A DNA stretch of 64,000 bases from Sanderia malayensis (Eukaryota > Cnidaria > Scyphozoa > Semaeostomeae > Pelagiidae): contig RQOL01000473.1 of NCBI GenBank assembly GCA_013076295.1, forward strand, positions 183,999 to 247,998, in the 5' to 3' direction. Within the stretch, counting starts at the first letter, position 1; each line of letters opens with the position of its first letter. Under the pieces are notes generated by a model. That model saw only the letters and a list, made by a program, of their open reading frames with translations. It did not search any database and was not told the DNA's origin. Of the stretch, positions 55,782-64,000 are shown in pieces. A program made the position numbers and the translations under genes.

Positions 55782-58213
55782 TAATATTAACAATGCACAC
55801 TAATTGCACATGAATCCACGTTGTTACGCTGAAACGAAGTAAAATACACATGCATTTGCTTGTTTTCAGTGATATTAACATTACAACACTAATGGACATG
55901 AATGACTTTATTACAGCTGAAACTAACTAAATTAAAACATGCATTTGTTGTTTGCAGTGATATTAACATTACTGCACACTATTGCACATGAATCCACATT
56001 ATTACAGCTAAAACTAATAAAATACACATATATTTGCTTGTTTTCAGTGATATCAACATTACTGCACACTAATTGCACATGAATCCACGTTATTACAGCT
56101 GAAACTAAGTAAATACACATGCATTTGCGTGTTTTCAGTGATATTAACATTACTGCACACTAATGCACATGAATCCACTTTATTACGTGAAACTAAGTAA
56201 AATACACATGCATTTGCTTGTTTCAGTGATATTAACATTACTGCACACTAATTAGCACATGAATCCACGTTGTTACAGCTGAAACTAAGTAAAATACAAT
56301 GCACATGCTTGTTTGTTTTGATATAACATACTGCACACTATTGCACATGAATCCACTTATTACAACTAAAACTAACTAAAATACACATGCATTTGCTTGT
56401 TTCAGTGATATTCATTACTGCACACTAATTGCACATGAATCCACGTTATTACAGCTGAAACTAAGTAAACTACACATGCATTTGCGTGTTTTCAGTGATA
56501 TTAACATTACTGCACACTAATGGCACATGATCCACTTTATTACAGTTGAAACTAAGTAAAATACACATGCATTTGCATGTTTGCAGTGATATTGACATTA
56601 CTGCACACTAATGGCACATGAATGCACGTTGTTACACCTCAAACTAAGTAAATTACACATGCATTGCTTGTTTTCAGTGATGTTAACATTACTGCACACT
56701 AATTGCACATGATCCACGTTATTAGAGCTGAAACTAAGTAAAATACACATGCATTTGTTTGTTTGCAGTGATATTAACATTACTGCACACTATTGCACAT
56801 GAATCCACGTTATTACAGCTGAAACTAAGTAAATACACATGCATTTGCTTGTTTTCAGTATATTAACATTACTGCACACTAATGCACATGAATCACGTTA
56901 TTACAGTTGAAACTAAGTAAAATACACATGCATTTTGCTTGTTTTCAGTGATATTAACATTACTGCACAGTAATGGCACATGAATCCACGTTGTTACAGC
57001 TGAAACTAACTAAAATATACATGCATTTGCTTGTTTTCAGTGATATTAACATTACTGCACACTAATTGCACATGATTCCACGTTATTACCTGAAACTAAC
57101 TAAAATTACACATGCATTTGTTTGTTTGCAGTGATATTAACATTACTGCACACTATTGCACATGAATCACGTTATTACAGCTGAAACTAAGTAAATACAC
57201 ATGCATTTGCTTGTTTTCAGTGATATAACATTACTGCACACTAATTGCACATGATCACGTTATTACAGTTGAACTAAGTAAAATACACATGCATTTGCAT
57301 GTTTTCAGTGATATTAACATTACTGCACAGTAATTGCACATGAATGCACGTTGTTACAGCTGAAACTAAGTAAATACACATGCATTTGCTTGTTTTCAGT
57401 GATATTAACATTACTGCACAGTAATGGCACATGAATCCACGTTGTTACACTCAAACTAAGTAAATTACACATGCATTTGCTTGTTTTCAGTGATATTAAC
57501 ATTACTGCACACTAATTGCACATGAATCCACGTTATTACAGCTGAAACTAACTAAAATACACATGCATTTGTTTGTTTGCAGTGATTTAACATTACTGCA
57601 CACTATTGCACATGAATCACGTTATTACAGCTGAAACTAAGTAAAAACACATGCATTTGCTTGTTTTCAGTGATTTAACATACTGCACACTAATGCACAT
57701 GATCACGTTATTACAGTTGAAACTAAGTAAAATACACATGCATTTGCTTGTTTTCAGTGATATTAACATTACTGCACACTAATTGCACATGATTCCATGT
57801 TATTACGGCTGAAGCTAAGTAAATTACACATGCATTTGCTTTTTTCAGTGATATTAACATTATGCACACTAATTGCACATGATTCCACGTTATTAGAGCT
57901 GAAACTAACTAAAATACACATGCATTTGTTTGTTTGCAGGGATATTAACATCACTGCACACTAATTGCACCTGAATCTACGTTTTACAGTTGAAACTAAG
58001 TAAAATACATATGCATTTACTTGTTTTCAGTAATCTTAACATTACTGCACACTAATTGCACATCAATCCACGTTATTACAGCTGAAACTAAGTAAATTAC
58101 ACATGCATTTGTTTGTTTTCAGTGACATTGACATTACTGCACATTTATTGTACATGAATCCATGTTGTTACAGGTGAAACTAACTAAAATATACATGTAT
58201 TTGCTTTTTTAAT
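55782..58213 (+). repeat. Higher-order unit of about 27 monomers, largely consensus-like to 57.7 kb
   Basis: The interval of 2432 bp is 27 monomers less about 50 bp, paralogous to 16904-19366. Up to about 57700 the monomers look like the overall consensus with scattered deletions. From about 57770 the class words 18, 19, 20/25, 26 and 27 return sharply and agree with 18.9-19.37 kb. Confidence 0.7.
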
Positions 58214-59584
58214 TAATATTAACAATGCTAAACACTAATTGCGCATGAATCCACGTTGTTACAGCTAAAACGAAGTAAATACACATGCATTTGCTTGTTT
58301 TCAGTGATATTAACATTAACAACACTAATTGGACATGAATTGACGTTATTACAGCTGAAACTAACTAAATTAAACATGCATTTGTTTGTTTGCAGTGATA
58401 TTAACATTACTGCACACTTATTGCACATGAATCCACATTATTACAGCTAAAAAAAAATAAAATACACATATATTTGCTTGTTTTCAGTGATATCAACATT
58501 ACTGCACACTAATTGCACATGAATCCACGTTATTACAGCTGAAACTAAGTAAAACTACACATGCATTTGCGTGTTTTCAGTGATATAACACTATTGCACA
58601 CTAATGGCACATGCGTCCACTTTATTACTGTTGAAAGTAAGTAAAATACACATGCATCCATGTTTTCAGTGATATTAACATTACTGCACAGTAATAGCAC
58701 ATGAATCCACGTTGTACACCTCAAACTAAGTAAAATACAAGTGCATTTGCTTGTTTGTAGTGATGTTAACATTACTGCACACTAGTTGCACATGAATCCA
58801 CGTTATTACAACTAAAACTAACAAAATACACATGTATTTGCTTGTTTTCAGTGATATTAACACTACTGCACACTAATGGCACATGAGTCCACTTTATTAC
58901 AGTTGAAAGTAAGTAAAATACACATGCATTTGCATGTTTGCAGTGATATTGACATTACTGCACAGTAATGCACATGAATGCACGTTGTTACACCTCAAAC
59001 TAAGTAAATTACACATGCATTTGCTTGTTTTCAGTGATGTTAACATTACTGCACACTAATTGCACACGATTCCACGTTATTAGAGCTGAAACTAACTAAA
59101 ATACACATGCATTTGTTTGTTTGCAGTGATATTAACATTACTGCACACTAGTTGCACATGAATCCACGTTGTTACAGCTGAAACTAACTAAATTACACAT
59201 GCATTTGTTTGTTTGCAGTGATATTAACACACTGCACACTAATTGCACATGAATCCACGTTATTACAGCTGAAACTAATTAAGACCGACATGCATTTGCT
59301 GTTTTCCGTGAGATTAACATTACTGCACACTAATTGCACCTGAATCTACGTTTTTACAGTTGAAACTAAGTAAAATACATATGCATTTACTTGTTTTCAG
59401 TAATCCTAACATTACTGCACACTAATTGCACATCAATCCACGTTATTACAGCTGAAACTAAGTAAATTACACATGCATTTGTTTGTTTTCAGTGACATTA
59501 ACATTACTGCACACTCTATTGTACATGAATGCATGTTTTACAGTGAAACTAACTAAAAATATACATGTATTTGCTTTTTTTAAT
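58214..59584 (+). repeat. Higher-order unit of 15 monomers
   Basis: Classes are 1-7, 9-11, a 12/23 hybrid near 59150-59215, 24-27. Up to 59035 it matches the sequence just left of the N gap (19367-20215). Both skip class 8 and carry the variants gctaaaacgaag and catttattgtac. It therefore shows what may once have continued beyond the gap: the rest of class 11 and a 12/23 hybrid. Confidence 0.82.
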
Positions 59585-62500
59585 TAATATTAACAATGCT
59601 AAACACTAATTGCGCATGAATCCACGTTGTTACAGCTGAAACGAAGTAAAATACACATGCATTTGCTTGTTTTCAGTGATATTAGCATTAAACAACACTA
59701 ATTGGACATGAATTGACGTTATTACAGCTGAAACTAACTAAATTAAACATGCATTTGTTTGTTTGCAGTGATATTAACATTACTGCACACTTATTGCACA
59801 TGAATCCACATTATTACAGCTAAACTAAGTAAAATACACATATTTGCGTTTTCAGTGATATAACATTACTGCACACTAATTGGCACATGAATCCATTATT
59901 AGCTGAAACTAAGTAAATACACATGCATTTGCGTGTTTCAGTGATATTAACATTACTGCACACTAATGGCACATGAATCCACGTTTTACACCTGAAACTA
60001 AGTAAAATACACATGCATTGCTGTTTTCAGTGATATTAACATTACTGCACACTAGTTGCACATGAATCCACGTTATTACAACTCAAACTAAGTAAATACA
60101 CAATGCATTTGCTTGTTTTAGTGATATTAACATTACTGCACACTAATTGCACATGAATCCACGTTATTACAGCTGAAACTAAGTAAATACACATGCATTT
60201 GCGTGTTTTCAGTGATATTACATACTGCACACTAATGCACATGAATCCACTTTATTACTGTTAAAAGTAAGTAAAATACACATGCATTTGCATGTTTTCA
60301 GTGATATTAACATTACTGCATAGTAATGCACATGAATCCACGTTTTACACCTGAAACTAAGTAAATACACATGCATTTGCTTGTTTTAGTGATTTAACAT
60401 TACTGCACACTATTGCACATGAATCCACGTTATTACACTGAAACTAAGTAAAATACACATGCATTTGCTTGTTTCAGTGATATTAACATTACTGCACACT
60501 AATTTGCACATGAATCCACGTTATTACAGCTGAAACTAAGTAAATACACATGCATTTGCGTGTTTTCAGTGATATTAACATTACTGCACACTAATTGGCA
60601 CATGAATCCACGTTATTACAGCTGAAACTAAGTAAAAACACATGCATTTGCATGTTTCAGTGATATTAACATTACTGCACATAATGGCACATGAATGCAC
60701 GTTGTTACACTGAAACTAAGTAAATTACACATGCATTTGCTTGTTTTCAGTGATATTAACATTACTGCACACTAATTGCACATGATCCACGTTATTACAG
60801 CTGAAACTAAAAAATACACATGCATTTGTTTTTTCAGTGATATTAACATTACTGCACACTAATTGCACATGAATCCACGTTATTACAGCTGAAACTAAGT
60901 AAACTACACATGCATTTGCGTGTTTTCAGTGATATTAACATTACTGCACACTAATTGCACATGAATCACGTTATTACAGCTGAAAGTAAGAAAATACACA
61001 TGCATTTGCTTGTTTTCAGTGATATAACATTACTGCACATAATGCACATGAATCACGTTTTACACCTGAAACTAAGTAAAATAACTGCATTGCTTGTTTT
61101 CAGTGATATTAACATTACTGCACACTAATTGCACATGAATCCACGTTATTACAGCTGAAATAAGTAAAATACACATGCATTTGTTGTTTTCAGTGAATTG
61201 ACATTACTGCACACTAATTACATGAATCAGTTATTACAGCTGAAACTAACTAAATAACATGCATTGCTTTTTTAGTGATATTAACATACTGCACACTAAT
61301 TGCACATGAATCACGTTTTACAGCTGAAACTAAGTAAAATACACATGCATTTGTGCTTGTTTCAGTGATATTAACATTACTGCACACTAATTGCACATGA
61401 ATTGACGTTATTACAGCTGAAACTAAGTAAATTACACATGCATTTGTTTTTTCAGTGATATTAACATTACTGCACACTATTGCACATGAATCCACATTAT
61501 TACAGCTGAAACTAATAAAATACACATGCATTTGCTTGTTTTCAGTGATATCAACATTACTGCACACTAATTGCACATGATCCACGTTATTACAGCTGAA
61601 ACTAAGTAAATACACATGCATTTGCTTGTTTTCAGTGATATTAACATTACTGCACACTAATGGCACATGATCACTTTATTACAGTGAAACTAAGTAAAAT
61701 ACACATGCATTGCTTTTGCAGTGATATTAACATTACTGCACAGTAATGCACATGAATCACGTTGTTACACCTCAAACTAAGTAAATTACACATGCATTTG
61801 CTTGTTTTCAGTGATATTAACATTACTGCACACTAATTGCACATAATTCCACGTTATTACAGCTGAAACTAACTAAATACACATGCATTTGTTTGTTTCA
61901 GTGATATTAACATTACTGCACACTATTGCACATGAATCCACGTTATTACAGCTGAAACTAAATAAATACACATGCATTTGCTTGTTTTCAGTGATATTAA
62001 CATTACTGCACACTAATTGCACATGAATCACGTTATTACAGCTGAAAGTAAGTAAAATACACATGCATTTGCATGTTTCAGTGATATTAACATTACTGCA
62101 CACTAATTGCACATGGATTCCATGTTATTACAGCTGAAGCTAAGTAAATTACACATGCATTTGCTTGTTTTCAGTGATATTAACATTACTGCACACTAAT
62201 TGCACATGAATCCACGTTATTACAGCTGAAACTAAGTAAATTACACATGCATTTGTTGTTTTCAGTGCATTACATTACTGCACACTAATTGTACATGAAT
62301 CCACGTTTACAGCTGAAACTAAGTAAACTTACATGCATTTGCTTCTTTTCAGTGATATTAACATTACTGCACACTCTTTGACATGAATCCATTATACAGT
62401 TGAACTAAGTAAAAATAACATGCATTTGCTTGTTTCAGTGATATTAACATTACTGCACACTAATTGCACATGAATCCACGTTATTACAGCTGACTAAGTA

Positions 62501-62600
62501 AAATACACATTGCATTTGCTTGTTTTCAGTGATATTATCATTACTGCACTCTAATTGCACACGATTCCACGCTTTAAAGCTGAAAACTAATGAAATACAC
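59585..62600 (+). repeat. Consensus-like, deletion-rich satellite tract
   Basis: Classes 1-3 are readable to about 59830. After that most monomers are near-copies of the global consensus, with frequent losses of one to several bases (taaatacac, cactattgc, gatataac). Few class words survive. At 62330-62560 weak traces of the 20-26 kb block variants appear (cttcttttcag, cactctttg, cacgcttta). No gene is present. Confidence 0.75.
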
Positions 62601-64000
62601 ATGCATTTGCTTGTTTTCGTGAGATTACATTACTGCACACTAATGCACTGAATCACGTTTTTACAGTTGAAACTAAGTAAATTACACATGCATTGTTGTT
62701 TGCAGTGATATTAACATTACTGCACATAATGGCACATGAATGCACGTTGTTACACCTCAAACTAAGTAAATTACATATGCATTTGCTTGTTTTCAGTGAT
62801 TTAAACATTAGGCACACTAATTGCACACGATTCCACGTTATTAGAGCTGAAACTAACTAAAATACACATGCATTTGTTTGTTTGCAGTGATATTAACATT
62901 ACTGCACACTAGTTGCACATGAATCCACGTTATCACAGCTGAAACTAAGTAAACTACACATGCATTGCGTGTTTTCAGTTATATTAACACTACTGCACAC
63001 TAATGGCACATGAGTTCACTTTATTACAGTGAAAGTAAGTAAATTACACTTGCATTTGCATGTTTTCAGTGATATTAACATTACTGCACAGTAATGGCAC
63101 ATGAATCCACGTTGTTACACCTCAACTAGTAAAATATACGTGCATTTGCTTGTTTTCAGTGATATTAACATTACTGCACACTAATTGGACATGAATCAAC
63201 GTTATTACAGCTGAAACTAACTAATTTAACATGCATTTGTTTGTTTGCAGTGATATTAACATTACTGCACACTTATTGCACATGAATCCACGTTATTACA
63301 GCTGAAACTAAGTAAAAATTGCATGCATTTGCTTCTTTTCAGTGATTATTAACATTACTGCACACTCTTTGCACGATGAATCTACATTATTACAGTTTGA
63401 ACTAAGTAAAATATACATGCATTTGCTTGTTTTCAGTGATATTAACATTACTGCACACTAATTGCACATGATCCACGTTATTACAGCTGAGCTAAGTTAA
63501 AATACACATGCATTTGTTTGTTTTCAGTGATATTATCTTTAGTGGACTCTAATTGCACACGAATTCCACGCTTAAGAGCTGAAACTAACTTGAAATACAC
63601 ATGCATTTGCTTGTTTCCGTGAGATTAGCATTACTGCACACTAATTGCACCTGAATCTACGTTTTTACAGTTGAAACTAACTAAATTACACATGCATTTG
63701 TTTGTTGCAGTGATATTAACATCACTGCACACTAATTGCACATGAATCCACGTTATTACAGCTGAAACTAATTAAGACGACATGCATTTGCTTGTTTCGT
63801 GAGATTAACATTACTGCACACTAATTGCACTGAATCTACGTTTTACAGTTGAAACTAAGTAAATACACATGCATTTACTTGTTTTCAGTAATCCAACATT
63901 ACTGCACACTAATTGCACATCAATCCACGTTATACAGCTGAAACTAAGTAAATTACACATGCATTTGTTTGTTTTCAGTGACATTGACATTACTGCACAC
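62600..64000 (+). repeat. Right-end satellite with class marks restored
   Basis: A class 24-25-like monomer (cgtgagattac) is followed by 10-15, a 16-like monomer with aattgcatgcatttgcttc, and the variants cactctttgc, gattatcttt and cttaagagc typical of the 20-26 kb block. Then come another 24-25, 23-like, 24, 25 and 26, ending inside class 27. The order 14, 15, 16-like, ctcttt and cgctt parallels 22.6-23.1 kb. Indels remain frequent, and the array continues past the window end. Confidence 0.75.

Larger units (their letters stand above)
1..64000 (+). repeat. 92-bp satellite DNA array filling the window
   Basis: Every stretch I read, apart from the N run, is a head-to-tail copy of one 92-bp monomer. 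I set its boundary just after the word ttttcag or tttgcag, so a monomer opens with tgatattaac. Landmarks in order are tgatattaac, attactgcac, actaattgcacatgaatcc, acgttattacagctgaaac, taagtaaaatacac, atgcatttgc and ttgttttcag. All copies lie in the same orientation and I saw no inversion. The hand-counted consensus is about 33% GC, with one fixed CpG (in cacgtt). The lack of genes and the nested higher-order repeats are typical of eukaryotic satellites. The family and host are not recognised. The chosen strand is arbitrary. Confidence 0.97.

Noticed and set aside
61250..61666. Longest open frame in the window (138 codons, minus strand)
   Set aside because: It crosses about four and a half monomers and reads the same satellite peptide words (SNVNITEN, CNNVDSCAI) in shifting frames. 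Since 92 mod 3 is 2, frame rotates with each monomer, and this frame stays open only through small indels in a noisy tract. There is no start context, domain or codon bias.
534..62112. About 36 further open frames of 60-91 codons, mostly minus strand
   Set aside because: All are two- or three-monomer readings of the satellite, ending where the rotating frame meets a stop. The minus bias reflects fewer stops on that strand of the monomer, not coding.
1..64000. CRISPR array
   Set aside because: The repeat is regular, but there are no unique spacers: the whole 92-bp period is conserved and varies by class. The size and lack of cas genes also argue against it.
1..64000. CENP-B box in the monomer
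   Set aside because: I looked for the TTCG-N4-A-N2-CGGG pattern on both strands of the monomer classes and saw none. The CpG in cacgtt lacks the needed context.
1..64000. Telomeric repeats, tRNA or rRNA genes, transposon ends
   Set aside because: No TTAGGG-like run, tRNA-like stem pattern, rRNA segment, poly-A tailed insert or target-site duplication interrupts the register at any point I read.

Overview
The whole 64 kb window is one tandem satellite-DNA array. I find no protein-coding gene, RNA gene, transposon or CRISPR array. A monomer of 92 bp (about 33% GC by hand count of the consensus) repeats head-to-tail in one orientation from the first base to the last, roughly 700 times, broken only by a 100-N assembly gap at 20216-20315. 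A long, AT-rich, gene-free satellite with layered higher-order structure points to a eukaryotic nuclear genome, in (peri)centromeric, subtelomeric or other heterochromatin. I do not recognise the monomer family and cannot name the species.

The monomers fall into distinct classes that recur in a fixed order. I number them 1-27, starting at a landmark junction. Diagnostic words: 1 aatgctaaac/gcgcatg; 2 ttaaacaacac/gaattgacg; 3 ctaaaaataaat/catatattt; 4 gatatcaac; 5 catgcgtcc/gcatctgcatg; 6 taatagcac/acaagtgc; 7 ctagttgc plus catgtattt; 8 gatattatc; 9 gagtccac/gaaagtaag; 10 gatattgac/gaatgcacg; 11 gatgttaac/cacgattcc/tagagc; 12 ctagttgc plus gcgtg; 13 gagttcac; 14 taatggcac/atacgtgc (14' aatgcacg, 14'' gcagagtaat); 15 ggacatgaatcaacg (15' gaatcgacg); 16 gcttaaac/aagcacac; 17 actctatttgc/gttggaac; 18 gataataac/acggctgaagc; 19 cattattgc/gattccacg; 20 cattgctgc/gctgtaac; 21 ccacggtattacagatgc; 22 cataaatcc; 23 aatgcacaaaaattgc; 24 ccgacatgc/ttttccg; 25 gcacctgaatctacg; 26 taatcttaac/cacatcaatcc; 27 gacattgac/gtacatg/acaggtg, ending in ctttttttaat. 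A slash between class numbers (for example 16/20) marks an in-register hybrid monomer; a prime marks a subvariant.

Layout: 25 copies of the 27-to-1 junction cut the array into units. In order, the unit lengths in monomers are about 29, 5, 32, 22, 15, 19, 14, 20 and 27, then the gap and a divergent block (20.3-26.6 kb), then 23, 23, 24, 22, 5, 54, 16, 40, 23, 31, 23, 20, 27 and 15, and the partial right end. Two units (46898-49008 and 51857-53972) share one 23-monomer composition of about 2.11 kb. The others are deletion, duplication or hybrid derivatives of an inferred 27-class unit.

Long-range duplication is plain. About 4.9-13.6 kb is paralogous to 36.0-45.1 kb, and 15.1-20.2 kb to 54.0-59.0 kb. 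Sequence quality is uneven: single-base deletions crowd some tracts, and in 54.4-57.7 and 59.8-62.6 kb the class-specific variants fade toward the consensus. Because 92 is not a multiple of 3, apparent ORFs are short and made of the same shuffled peptide; I annotate none as genes.
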